Assembly (NCBI GenBank): GCA_947452415.1
Contig: CANGCT010000013.1
Coordinates: 1 to 38,789 of the forward strand
DNA from: Flavobacteriaceae bacterium
Lineage (GTDB): Bacteria; Bacteroidota; Bacteroidia; Flavobacteriales; Flavobacteriaceae
Reading direction: 5' to 3'
Length of the DNA: 38,789 bases
The translations under genes and the position numbers were made by a program. Every line of letters begins with the position of its first letter. Position 1 is the stretch's first letter. This document shows positions 24,452 through 33,149 of this stretch, piece by piece. The notes beneath the pieces were generated by a model. It was given only the letters and a program-made list of their open reading frames with translations. It was not told the DNA's origin and searched no databases.

Positions 24452-25081
24452 TTACATTAATATCTCTATGGATGCTCTATGTAATCTAATTTTTCCCTCA
24501 TTTTCTAGTGCTTTTAGCAATCGTGATACCACAACTCTAGAAGTATGCAAATCGTATGCAATTTCTTGATGCGTATTGTGAATTTCTTTAGTATTGTTAA
24601 TTTTAGCTTTGTCTTTTAAATAATTAATTAAGCGTTCATCCATTTTCATAAATGCCAAATTATCAATTGCAGAAAGCATTTCTTTTAATCTATTATTGTA
24701 ACTGTTAAACACATAGTTTCTCCAACTTTTGTATTTCCCCAACCATTCCTCCATTTTAAGAACTGGAATCATTATCACTTGTCCTTTAGTTTCTGCTACA
24801 GCTTTAATTTCACTTTTAGACTCCCCTAAACAACACGTCATAGACATTGCGCAGGTATCCCCCTTTTCAATAAAATACAATAACAGTTCTCCTTCATCAA
24901 AATCTTCCCGTAATATTTTTATAGCTCCAGAAACTAATAAAGGCATTTTTTTTATATAATCGCCAAAATCTATTAAAACATCCCCTTCTTTAAAATCTCG
25001 AAGTAAGGAAACTTGTGAAATTTCATCTATTAATTTTTCTTCGAATATAAAGCCATAGGTTTGTTGCAATAACTCTTTCAT
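24452..25081 (-). CDS. Crp/Fnr-family transcriptional regulator with a cysteine cluster
   Basis: Taking ATG 25081, the product has 209 residues and begins MKELLQQTYGFIFEE, the usual start of this Bacteroidetes subgroup; an ATG at 25114 would add 11 residues. Residues about 15-110 form the cyclic-nucleotide-binding-like sensor fold (DVLIDFGDYIKKMPLLVSGA). Residues about 140-209 form a winged helix with the recognition helix in TSRVVVSRLLKALENEGKI. The sensor carries three cysteines (77, 83, 84) in TCAMSMTCC. The nucleotide pocket lacks the classic Crp arginine-serine pair, so cAMP is unlikely. It probably controls the downstream DUF2490, TauE/SafE and CstB-like genes, sensing reactive sulfur or redox state by its cysteines. 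Confidence 0.85.
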   Translation of the reverse strand: MKELLQQTYGFIFEEKLIDEISQVSLLRDFKEGDVLIDFGDYIKKMPLLVSGAIKILREDFDEGELLLYFIEKGDTCAMSMTCCLGESKSEIKAVAETKGQVIMIPVLKMEEWLGKYKSWRNYVFNSYNNRLKEMLSAIDNLAFMKMDERLINYLKDKAKINNTKEIHNTHQEIAYDLHTSRVVVSRLLKALENEGKIRLHRASIEILM

Positions 25082-25411
25082 TTTAATTTTTTTTGGAATT
25101 GTAAAATTCGACATTTTTTTATTAAAAAAAAGACAAACCTCAAAAGCTTTGCGTTTTATTAAGAATAATTTTCTTTTAAATGTTTTTTTCTTTCATCATT
25201 TTCTTTCAATATAAATAGTGTGGAATGTATTTTTTTAATAAGCGTAATCTCCAATGTGGCTTATTAATATTAAAAAATTAGCATGCGTTTTAATCTTGGG
25301 TATGGAGTGAATTTGTTATTATAATCAAATGCACCAGCTCCAACCAAAGAATATGATAATAATAATGATTTAATAAATATTGCAGGCTAAATGTCGGCTA
25401 AAAAATCAAAT
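25082..25411. other. Gap between the Crp gene and the tRNA terminator
   Basis: About 330 bases, AT-rich. The right part (about 25270-25386, minus strand) is open for 39 codons with protein-like composition, but it has no start and I recognise no family, so it is at most a gene remnant. The left part should contain the Crp promoter; no good TAnnTTTG box is seen. Confidence 0.4.
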
Positions 25412-25454
25412 AAAAAACCCTAAATACTTATTTTATAAGCGTTTAGGGTTTTTT
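25412..25454 (-). terminator. Terminator of tRNA-Arg
   Basis: AAAAAACCCTAAA (25412-25424) pairs with TTTAGGGTTTTTT (25442-25454), 13 base pairs, with a small inner TTA/TAA pairing. On the minus strand the stem is followed by TTTTTTATTT. It begins four bases after the mature tRNA end. Confidence 0.9.
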
Positions 25455-25457
25455 TAG

Positions 25458-25531
25458 TGACCTCGACTGGATTCAAACCAGTAACCTCTTGAGCCGTAAT
25501 CAAGTGCGCTATTCAGTTGCGCCACGAGGCC
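25458..25531 (-). tRNA. tRNA-Arg (anticodon ACG)
   Basis: On the minus strand the 74 bases fold as a full cloverleaf. The acceptor stem GGCCTCG/CGAGGTC has one G-T pair. The D stem is GCGC/GCGC. The anticodon stem CTTGA/TCAAG encloses TTACGGC, giving anticodon ACG. The T arm is ACTGG/CCAGT with loop TTTGAAT. The discriminator base is A and CCA is not encoded. The ACG anticodon is normally edited to ICG and reads CGN arginine codons. It has its own perfect promoter and terminator. Confidence 0.97.
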
Positions 25532-25544
25532 TTTTTTGTGGTTG

Positions 25545-25575
25545 CAAATATAGGAATAATAATGGTCTTTGCAAA
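25545..25575 (-). promoter_or_regulatory. Promoter of tRNA-Arg
   Basis: On the minus strand: TTTG (25572-25575), exactly 19 bases, then TATATTTG (25545-25552). A perfect match to the Bacteroidetes promoter, with transcription expected to begin just before the tRNA 5' end at 25531. Confidence 0.82.
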
Positions 25576-25614
25576 TTCGAATTCAAAAAACATTTATTTT
25601 TTTTAATCCAAAAA

Positions 25615-25761
25615 TCAACTGTCTAGTGCTCTTTTAGTTATATAATACCGCCATCCAATTAATGCCATCTGCCATTTTTTGGCTTTCGTGATATCTAGTT
25701 GTTGTTTTGTAAAACTAGGCAAGAGTATCTTATTTATTCGGGCTACTATTTTATAAATCAT
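25615..25761 (-). CDS. Small conserved-looking basic protein, 48 residues
   Basis: The frame reads MIYKIVARINKILLPSFTKQ, then QLDITKAKKWQMALIGWRYY and ITKRALDS. It is strongly basic, with regularly spaced hydrophobic residues suggesting two amphipathic helices. I recall very similar short proteins across flavobacteria, sometimes labelled SsrA-binding protein, a label the length does not support because true SmpB has about 150 residues. It starts 11 bases after the stop of the giant secreted protein on the same strand, so it may be cotranscribed with it. Function unknown. Confidence 0.7.
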   Translation of the reverse strand: MIYKIVARINKILLPSFTKQQLDITKAKKWQMALIGWRYYITKRALDS

Positions 25762-25772
25762 AGAAGTACTAA

Positions 25773-28700
25773 TTATCGTTTTAAAGTAAAATGTCCTTTA
25801 GCAGACCTACCATCATCAAATTGGATGTTATACCAATAATCGTCTGCAGGAGATAAAGTACCATTGTAAAGACCATCCCAACCATCTTCTGAAGCGGAAA
25901 ATTGTTTAATAAATTTGCCGTAACGATCAAAAATTTTAATAACAGAGTTGCTGTAGAATTTATTATTTACTCCTTTAATATTCCAATAATCGTTAAATCC
26001 ATCTCCGTTTGGAGTGAAATATTTAGGAACTCCAAGAACGGAAATGGTTTGTTGTGCAATACCACATCCATTTAAATCTTTAATATAAACGGTATGAATT
26101 CCTATAGGAACATTTTCAAATAAATTAGAAAATTGGTAGGGTCCATAAGGATCTTCAATGCTGTACATATAGTTGCCATTTCCTGTAACTATTACTTCTA
26201 CGGTGTTTAAATCAGTTAAATCTACAATATTAATATGATCAATAGAAGCTATTACAGAGGTAGCAACAGCAATGTTTCTAGTAATTGAACATACAGAAGT
26301 ATTGGTTACTAATACAGAGTAGCTTCCTCCGGTATTAACAATTAAATCATAATTATTAGCTCCTAGAATACTAGTGTTATTCAAATACCATTGGTAAGTA
26401 TAGATATTAGTTGGCGTTCCAATAAGCACTCCAGCATTTAAAGTAACGGTAAATGAAGGGAGATTGGTGCATACTAATTCATTTGCCAATCCGTTTGTAT
26501 TTAAATCAATATTTGGAATAGGATTTACTATGAAATTTAAAGTTGTGGTTGCAGGACAACTCATGTTTAATGGATTGGTAACTGTTGCTATTACACTTTG
26601 AGTTACTGAATTAAATGTTGCAGGTAGGTGAGGAAGTATTTGACCATTTTGTAAAGTAAAGGAAATATCCATACCTGTTTGAGTTCCTAAAAGAATACTT
26701 TCAAAATTAGTAGTATCAAATGGATAGCTTCCGTTTTGTAAAGCAGGATCAGTTTCGTTATCACATTTAGTTAATTGTACAGTAGGAATAGTGAAAACTT
26801 GTGGTAATTTATCTACAATAAAAGTTATCGGTTCTTCATCATAACAAGGTCCATCAGATGCTTGCGTAATATTGTTGGTTACTCTAACGGTTATGGTTTG
26901 GGAAGTAGTTACTGAAAAGGTTGGAATTGGGTTTATTACCGTTCCAGTAGCATCATAATAGGTTACCGTTTTGTTAGTTTGCCCGTTAAGGATAGTTGCT
27001 TGAAGAGTTGTTGTATCAAATGTAAAATTACCATCTTGGTCATCATCGCAATGACGAATAACATTAGTAGTATTTACAGGTGTTGCTACTGGAAGAGCTT
27101 CTGCCGTTAGGGTAATGAATGGCCCTAATCCGAAGCAACCTTGGTAGTTATTACTATCTATTCTTACATAAATTAATTGTTGGTTTATTGTAGTATTTCT
27201 ATATGCTATAGGATTAATAGCATTTATTTGCGCCAAAGCATCGGCATTATTAGCATAATATTTTATGGTATAATTAGAACTTGGTATTGGCAAAATAGCA
27301 TTTATATCATTAGTTACACTACTAAAATTAAATACAGAAGTTCCATCGGTATCGGTCGAAACTCCAGTAACAGCATCGTCACAAAGGGTGAAATATTTAT
27401 GAAAAGTGGCAGCATTAATTTGGGTAACCGATACAATTAAATTAATTTGTGCTACACTAAAACAGCCATATACACTTTCTACTCGAACCCAAACGGTTCC
27501 GTTACCGCTATTGTAAACTATAGGATTAGGTATTTTAACCAATGGATCATTAGTATTTGCTCCGGCTTGTGTTGTGAAATAAGTGAACGTTTCGGCGGCA
27601 AAATTGGTTGATATTTGAGGGTTATTTACAGTTAAATTAAAATCGGAAATTCCATCGGAATCATTATCACATTGTTTTAAAGAGATAGGTGAGGTTAGTA
27701 CTGGTAATGCATACGTTGTAAGCGAAGCAGGTGTAGAAACCATGCCACATTTATTTCCATTTTTATTTAAAATAACTTTATACTTATAACCACTCATAGA
27801 TGGACTAACACTTGAAATTGCCAAGGTGTTGGTTGTTGCTCCAGAATATATAGCATTATTAACCACATTAGCCCAAGTGGTTCCGTTGAAAACTAACCAT
27901 TGGTAGGAAGTAACGGTATTAGAAGTAATGCTAAAAGTAGCATTTTGATTTTCACAAGTTATTGCATCTTGAGGTTGTAAAGTTATTGTTATTGGTGCCC
28001 CAATGACATAATCTTGACTCGGAACGATATAAGTAGAACCGCTTACAATTCCGTTGGCATTTACTGATGGAGGAACTGCAGTTCCTAATGTTCCTGTACT
28101 GCTATCAAAAAGTGTATATCCTGCTTCAGTTACATCTAAACAACCATCCGAATCACTATCAATATCCAAATAATTATTAAGTGCATCGGCATCGGTATTG
28201 GCCAGGGTATAATTTAGAAGGTTGCTATCTGGTGTTGTTTCAACAGAATCTGCTAAACCGTTTACTCCAAAAGAATTTCCGTCTATAATTCCATTCAAAT
28301 TGGCATCTATAGCACCTGATCCAGATTCATTCAAATCGAATATTCCATCATTATCGGAATCTAAATCTAAATAATCTAAAACTCCATCACCGTCCGAATC
28401 AACAGGAGTAATTCCAGTTCCAAATGCATCGTCCATTCCGTCGTGGTTGGCATCCACATGAGAAATAGGGGTGAAGGTTGCGCCTTGCGCTTCTATATAA
28501 TCTAAAATCCCATCATTATCGCTATCCAAATCAGCTTGGTCTGGAACTCCATCTCCGTCCGAATCTTTAGGTAGGCAGGTTGCATGTAATTTAAAAGTTG
28601 CTTTGTCACCAAATGTATCTGAAAGATTTTTATGCGTAAAAATTAGGGCACTAGAATTATAAGTTAAAAATTTAAAGGTTCCTGCACCTGCAACTAATGG

Positions 28701-30845
28701 AATTATGCTGTTTAGTCGGAATCTAATTTCAAAAGAGGAATATTGGGTGACACCACTTTCATAAATTCCGTCATAATTAGTATCAATCAATAATTGATTG
28801 TTTGGATTCAATACTGTTATCGTTTTATTGATAGGAGAATTTAAGATAAAATCGCCGTTGGAATCTAATAAATCAGTAGTGTTTGCAGAGGAAACATATT
28901 CCATATCCAATGAAATTGGTTGTGTAAAACTCATATTGTACTTTACAAAACTAGTTTTTCCGGCAGGCACATCGGTAATAAAACTTCCATCCAGATTTCC
29001 TGCGAAAGGTGTTGCGCTTGTTGCTGTTGAGGTGGTTACTGTACCATTAAATGTATTTGAATAGGCACCTATATTTATAGTTCCTGTTGACGTATTTGCT
29101 AATGATATGCCTAGGTTTCCTAGTGATTCGTTGCAATTTGTGATGCCATCATTATCGAGATCAATATCAATATTGTCATTGACACCATCATTATCAGTAT
29201 CTATTGCACAAGAACTTACTGGAATTTCATCCGAATAAAAATCAATTCCACAGGCAGTTAGGGATGCTTTTATCTTATAATATCCTGGCTGAGTGGGGAT
29301 GTAGTTATTTGAAGTTGCTCCCGAAATAGGATTTCCGTTAAAATACCATTGGTACACATCAAAGTTGCTAATTGCATTCACATTAAGATTAATGTTAGGA
29401 ATACAATCCGATAGGTTAGTAATTGTTGGTTGAAAAACAATTTCAGGTTTAAAAGTAAAACCAGAATAAAAGCCACCATAAGTTGCGGCTCCACTAGAAC
29501 CATAATAGGAAACATATACTTGTTCTGTAGAAAAAACCGATATATTTCCAGTCAGTCCTTCAATTGTGTAAGTTACAAAATCAGGGTTTCCGGTAACATT
29601 TAAAGGGCCAGTAACGTTTAGACTTGAAGGTAAGGTGGATAAAGTATAGTTTACTCCATCAATAATAAAAGTTAAAGTTGCTCCTGTTTTAGTAACAATA
29701 CAAACAGTTCCTGTAAAATCTGTTAAACCTCCTACTTCATTAATTAGCGGAATGTTGTTGATTGATTTAGGCGTTTGACAACTCAATGGCGGAACAAAGT
29801 GCATGTTTTGATTGGCTTGGCTACTAGAACCGCCAATTCCTTGATAGGCAAAAATATTTTTGGAACTTCTTACATATAGATTACCATCGGAAGAGAAATC
29901 GGCTCCGCTAAGCGCTAAATATTGTCCCGAATTTAAAGTTGTAGTAGGGGTAGCACTTCCGTTTAGGTATATTTCGGTATTGTTTGTGTCTGCTATCAAT
30001 AGCGGTCTTTCGGTTTCATCCACTCCAGAACCTTTTACAAAAATATACTCCATTCCGGTTCTTTCTGCAGAAACTATTTGATCCATTCCTAAGTCAAGAT
30101 TTGTAGTAGTACCATTAGTTCCAGCAAAAGAGCCGCAATTTACCGCAATAGGTTTGTCGGAAGTAATTGAAGCACCTATCAAACCGTCTTTGTTAGCAAC
30201 TGTTGGTCCTACAACCGCTATTGCAAAACTTTGCCCTGCATTTAAAATTATATTAGACGGATTGCTTCCTGCAGCCGTATTATTAATAAGTTGCACTCCA
30301 GGTTTAATATCTGCAAATGAAACTGTAGTATTATTTTCTGTTGCTAATATTGTAGCAAATGTATAATGATTAGGCGTAGTCGAGGGTGCCCCAGTATTTA
30401 TAAAAGCTCCTATTCTAAAATGAGTTCCAAGTGCTGCACCACCTTTAGATACCAATCCGCCAGCTTGATTATTATTGTTTGAAGAAGTTAGTCTAACATT
30501 TGCATAAATTAAATCTTGTGCATTAATAATGTATCCTTTGTTACTTTTAATGGTATTTACATCGCTCTGTGAAATTAATAGTTGCGTGTCAAATCCAGAG
30601 CCAATGTAATAAGGGAATGGATTATCTCTACTTACAGATCCTGAAATGGTAGTACCACCAATTTCTTGAATAACAAAGCTAACAGGGCTAACGCTTGGAC
30701 AAGAAATATAAATGTATTGATCATTAGGCTCTTGACTATCTGAGTTAGAAAGAGGTGGAATATAATGAGTCTTACTAAATTGAGCACTGCAATTTATTGA
30801 AAACCATGTAGTAAATATTATAGATAGAAGTAGGGTATTTTTCAT
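25773..30845 (-). CDS. Giant secreted protein with type IX secretion (type B) C-terminal sorting domain
   Basis: From ATG 30845 (a near alternative is 30851) the protein has 1690 residues. A signal peptide (MKNTLLLSIIFTTWFSINCS) is followed by an IgGFc-binding-protein-like region to about residue 470. Next comes an Ig/PKD-like domain with VYQWYFNG. Calcium-binding thrombospondin type 3 repeats (DxDNDG) lie near 550-580 and 760-850. Four roughly 100-residue modules begin with CDN/CDD near 1059, 1155, 1270 and 1362. The last 85 residues (VPKYFTPNGDGFNDYWNIKG onward, ending GHFTLKR) are the gliding-motility-associated type B sorting domain, so it is exported by the type IX system and placed on or released from the cell surface. 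An adhesin role is likely but unproven. Confidence 0.9.
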   Translation of the reverse strand: MKNTLLLSIIFTTWFSINCSAQFSKTHYIPPLSNSDSQEPNDQYIYISCPSVSPVSFVIQEIGGTTISGSVSRDNPFPYYIGSGFDTQLLISQSDVNTIKSNKGYIINAQDLIYANVRLTSSNNNNQAGGLVSKGGAALGTHFRIGAFINTGAPSTTPNHYTFATILATENNTTVSFADIKPGVQLINNTAAGSNPSNIILNAGQSFAIAVVGPTVANKDGLIGASITSDKPIAVNCGSFAGTNGTTTNLDLGMDQIVSAERTGMEYIFVKGSGVDETERPLLIADTNNTEIYLNGSATPTTTLNSGQYLALSGADFSSDGNLYVRSSKNIFAYQGIGGSSSQANQNMHFVPPLSCQTPKSINNIPLINEVGGLTDFTGTVCIVTKTGATLTFIIDGVNYTLSTLPSSLNVTGPLNVTGNPDFVTYTIEGLTGNISVFSTEQVYVSYYGSSGAATYGGFYSGFTFKPEIVFQPTITNLSDCIPNINLNVNAISNFDVYQWYFNGNPISGATSNNYIPTQPGYYKIKASLTACGIDFYSDEIPVSSCAIDTDNDGVNDNIDIDLDNDGITNCNESLGNLGISLANTSTGTINIGAYSNTFNGTVTTSTATSATPFAGNLDGSFITDVPAGKTSFVKYNMSFTQPISLDMEYVSSANTTDLLDSNGDFILNSPINKTITVLNPNNQLLIDTNYDGIYESGVTQYSSFEIRFRLNSIIPLVAGAGTFKFLTYNSSALIFTHKNLSDTFGDKATFKLHATCLPKDSDGDGVPDQADLDSDNDGILDYIEAQGATFTPISHVDANHDGMDDAFGTGITPVDSDGDGVLDYLDLDSDNDGIFDLNESGSGAIDANLNGIIDGNSFGVNGLADSVETTPDSNLLNYTLANTDADALNNYLDIDSDSDGCLDVTEAGYTLFDSSTGTLGTAVPPSVNANGIVSGSTYIVPSQDYVIGAPITITLQPQDAITCENQNATFSITSNTVTSYQWLVFNGTTWANVVNNAIYSGATTNTLAISSVSPSMSGYKYKVILNKNGNKCGMVSTPASLTTYALPVLTSPISLKQCDNDSDGISDFNLTVNNPQISTNFAAETFTYFTTQAGANTNDPLVKIPNPIVYNSGNGTVWVRVESVYGCFSVAQINLIVSVTQINAATFHKYFTLCDDAVTGVSTDTDGTSVFNFSSVTNDINAILPIPSSNYTIKYYANNADALAQINAINPIAYRNTTINQQLIYVRIDSNNYQGCFGLGPFITLTAEALPVATPVNTTNVIRHCDDDQDGNFTFDTTTLQATILNGQTNKTVTYYDATGTVINPIPTFSVTTSQTITVRVTNNITQASDGPCYDEEPITFIVDKLPQVFTIPTVQLTKCDNETDPALQNGSYPFDTTNFESILLGTQTGMDISFTLQNGQILPHLPATFNSVTQSVIATVTNPLNMSCPATTTLNFIVNPIPNIDLNTNGLANELVCTNLPSFTVTLNAGVLIGTPTNIYTYQWYLNNTSILGANNYDLIVNTGGSYSVLVTNTSVCSITRNIAVATSVIASIDHINIVDLTDLNTVEVIVTGNGNYMYSIEDPYGPYQFSNLFENVPIGIHTVYIKDLNGCGIAQQTISVLGVPKYFTPNGDGFNDYWNIKGVNNKFYSNSVIKIFDRYGKFIKQFSASEDGWDGLYNGTLSPADDYWYNIQFDDGRSAKGHFTLKR

Positions 30846-30977
30846 GGGCATAAAAATACTATAATTTTAAATAGTTTATTAATGAAAAAAAGTTCTTTAA
30901 CATTAATTTGTATTTTCAAAATAGGCAATAAGGAAATTAGACTTTAAAAAACCTCATTTGGTTTAATTAGTAAATTA

Positions 30978-31826
30978 CTATAAATCTCTTTTTTTTAAAA
31001 GCAAATAAGAAGAGTAAACAAAAATAGCAGTCCAACAGATAACAATTGAAATGGTGTACCAATGAACTTGATAGTCTTTAATGTTGTTAACACCTATTTG
31101 TGTTCCTACGGTTTTTACAAAATTTAATCTTGAAAAAGGTTCAATAATTAAATTTGAAATTGATTCTAGCGGAAAGAAAGTATACAACTTGTCTATAAAA
31201 GTTTCGTGTGAATTATCTTCTTTTAAAACAGCGTATTTAATTACAGGATAGGATATTTTTTCTATTATGAACCAAATCCATAAAAATCCTAAAGCAAATG
31301 CGGAACGTTTAATTAATATCCCAATAAATAAACAAAACGAAAAGAAGCCAACCAGCTTTATAAAATAGGCAAACAAATATTCCGTTTGAGAAAAAACAAT
31401 TTCAACTTCATTATAAGAAGAAAAGGTTAATCCTAAAAGTAAGGAAACAATGAAGATAAAAAATGTTGAAATTCCAGCAAAAACAATTACTGTTAAAAAT
31501 TTAGAAAGAATAAATTCTTTCTTGCTCATGCCATCAATTAAATTTTGTTTTAATGTACCATAACTATATTCATTTGCCATCATTGAAACAATTACTACAG
31601 CTAAAAATATTTTTAATAAAGCGGCAATATAGGTGTTGAAATGCCAGATATACGGGAAATTGAAAATTCCTTGATCTGCAAGTTTAATATGTAATGGACC
31701 TAAGTCAAACTTTATTGAAGCTATTAAGGATAATAAGGTTAGTAAAACAAAGTAAGTGATAGTTAAAACTTTGCTAGCTCTGTTTTTCCAGATTTTTTGT
31801 AATTCTATAGAGAGTAATCGTTTCAT
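30978..31826 (-). CDS. ABC-2-type transporter permease
   Basis: A 282-residue inner membrane protein with about six transmembrane helices, beginning MKRLLSIELQKIWKNRASKV, the typical cytoplasmic amphipathic start of ABC-2 permeases. The hydrophobic segments lie near residues 20-40, 60-80, 105-135, 145-170, 175-195 and 255-275. The ANEYSYGTLKQNLIDGMSKKEF stretch (about 84-105) is the family's conserved coupling region. It follows the ATPase gene by 32 bases on the same strand, so the two form one exporter. Substrate unknown: such pairs move antibiotics, lipids or peptides, and some serve gliding or copper export. Confidence 0.88.
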   Translation of the reverse strand: MKRLLSIELQKIWKNRASKVLTITYFVLLTLLSLIASIKFDLGPLHIKLADQGIFNFPYIWHFNTYIAALLKIFLAVVIVSMMANEYSYGTLKQNLIDGMSKKEFILSKFLTVIVFAGISTFFIFIVSLLLGLTFSSYNEVEIVFSQTEYLFAYFIKLVGFFSFCLFIGILIKRSAFALGFLWIWFIIEKISYPVIKYAVLKEDNSHETFIDKLYTFFPLESISNLIIEPFSRLNFVKTVGTQIGVNNIKDYQVHWYTISIVICWTAIFVYSSYLLLKKRDL

Positions 31827-31858
31827 TTTTTTATTTTAGAATAAGGAGTTCTTCGTTT

Positions 31859-32752
31859 TTAATTACCAGTTAATTGTAAAAAATGATCTTCCAAACTATT
31901 TTTACGTTGAACCAAATGGTTGAGGTAGATAGATTTATCTGTCAAAAATTGGTTTAAAAGAGCTGTGTCTATATCGGTTTCCGAATAGATTTCTACTTTT
32001 CCATCTACTTCTGTAATTCGGTCAATAAGAGGATAGGTTTCTAATGCTGCAATTAATGCTTTAGTATCAGCTGCTTGCGCTTCAATATAACCATTGCCAG
32101 ATGCCATTTCTGCCACCTTTCCAGAATATAAGATTTCTCCTTTGCGCAAAACCACAACATGGGTACATACTTTTTCTACTTCATCCAATAAATGTGACGC
32201 CAATAAAATAGTAGTTCCTTGGCTTGCAATGTGCTTAATAATATCTCTAATTTGATGAATTCCTTGCGGATCTAAACCATTAGTTGGTTCGTCTAAAATC
32301 AATATTTCGGGGTCGTTTAATAATGCAGAAGCTATTGCTAATCGTTGTTTCATCCCTAAAGAAAAGGTGTTGAACTTGCTGTCTTTTCGTTCTAGTAAAC
32401 CAACAACTTCTAGTTTTTCAGTAACTTTAGAGTAATCGATGCCTTTAATTTTGCAAACTAATTTCAAATTTTCCTCTGCCGTCATGTAGGGATAAAAATT
32501 TGGTCGTTCAATAATAGCACCAACTTTTTTCAAGGCTTCGTGCGTTTCCATAGCACCATCAAACCAAGAGTATTCTCCAGATGATTTATTAACAACATTC
32601 AATACAATTCCTAAAGTAGTAGATTTTCCGCTGCCATTAGGGCCAAGTATGCCATAGACATTGCCTTTTAATATTTCAAATGATACGTTATTCACAGCAT
32701 GTACTTTGCCGTAACGTTTGTGCAGATTTTTTATAGATAATATTGTTTCCAA
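31859..32752 (-). CDS. ABC transporter ATP-binding protein
   Basis: A 297-residue cytoplasmic ATPase that energises the adjacent permease. Walker A GPNGSGKST (37-45), the signature FSLGMKQR (about 130-137), Walker B ILILDEPTNGLD (about 150-161) and the switch histidine in LLASHLL are all present. The C-terminal 80 residues after the nucleotide-binding domain are the extension common in ABC-2 exporters of the CcmA/DrrA type. The start METILSIKNLHKRYGK is standard. No regulator is next to the pair. A terminator of a small upstream gene (32820-32848) separates it from that gene. Confidence 0.92.
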   Translation of the reverse strand: METILSIKNLHKRYGKVHAVNNVSFEILKGNVYGILGPNGSGKSTTLGIVLNVVNKSSGEYSWFDGAMETHEALKKVGAIIERPNFYPYMTAEENLKLVCKIKGIDYSKVTEKLEVVGLLERKDSKFNTFSLGMKQRLAIASALLNDPEILILDEPTNGLDPQGIHQIRDIIKHIASQGTTILLASHLLDEVEKVCTHVVVLRKGEILYSGKVAEMASGNGYIEAQAADTKALIAALETYPLIDRITEVDGKVEIYSETDIDTALLNQFLTDKSIYLNHLVQRKNSLEDHFLQLTGN

Positions 32753-32819
32753 GGGATATTATTTTTAAATTAAGACGAGAAAGAAAGGAAATTGTTACTG
32801 GAACTTTTGAAATAAAAAA

Positions 32820-32848
32820 ACTCCCCAACTGAAATACAATTGAGGAGT
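32820..32848 (-). terminator. Terminator of the lysine-rich small gene
   Basis: ACTCCCCAA (32820-32828) pairs with TTGAGGAGT (32840-32848), nine pairs with one wobble. On the minus strand the stem is followed by TTTTTTTATT. It lies 8 bases after the stop of the 36-residue gene. Confidence 0.82.
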
Positions 32849-32856
32849 TGTGTTTT

Positions 32857-32967
32857 TTAATCTCTTTTAGGGGTATTTTTTTTAATTCGTTTTTCTTCCT
32901 TCTTCTCTTTTGCAGTTTTAAGAGGTTCCTTTTTTTCTGTTTTCTTTGCGTCTTGACTTTTTGCCAT
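32857..32967 (-). CDS. Lysine-rich small protein, 36 residues
   Basis: The frame reads MAKSQDAKKTEKKEPLKTAK then EKKEEKRIKKNTPKRD. Nearly half the residues are lysine or arginine and there is no hydrophobic core, so it must be disordered or nucleic-acid associated. A clear terminator follows, which supports a real transcript. I recall similar tiny lysine-rich proteins in flavobacteria but know no function. The promoter is not evident. It is oriented against nadC. Confidence 0.62.
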   Translation of the reverse strand: MAKSQDAKKTEKKEPLKTAKEKKEEKRIKKNTPKRD

Positions 32968-33149
32968 CGTTAGTATTTTTATAAATTGCTAATAGGTAAA
33001 TGTAAATATTATTTTTAAAAAATCCTATTCTGCTTATATTTTTTTTAATAAGAGGTGTTTTTTTAAATTTAGAAACTTTAAATCAATTTCCTTTTTTATC
33101 TACTTTTTTATCAAGATTTTTAATTATTTTAGCATTTCAAATTACGATT

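Noticed and set aside
25235..25395. Remnant gene between the Crp gene and tRNA-Arg, readable on either strand
   Set aside because: Open stretches of about 39 codons (minus) and shorter (plus) occur, but without start codon, neighbours or a recognisable family; chance is sufficient.
25458..25531. Integration site of a mobile element at tRNA-Arg
   Set aside because: No integrase gene and no duplicated tRNA 3' end were found on either side.
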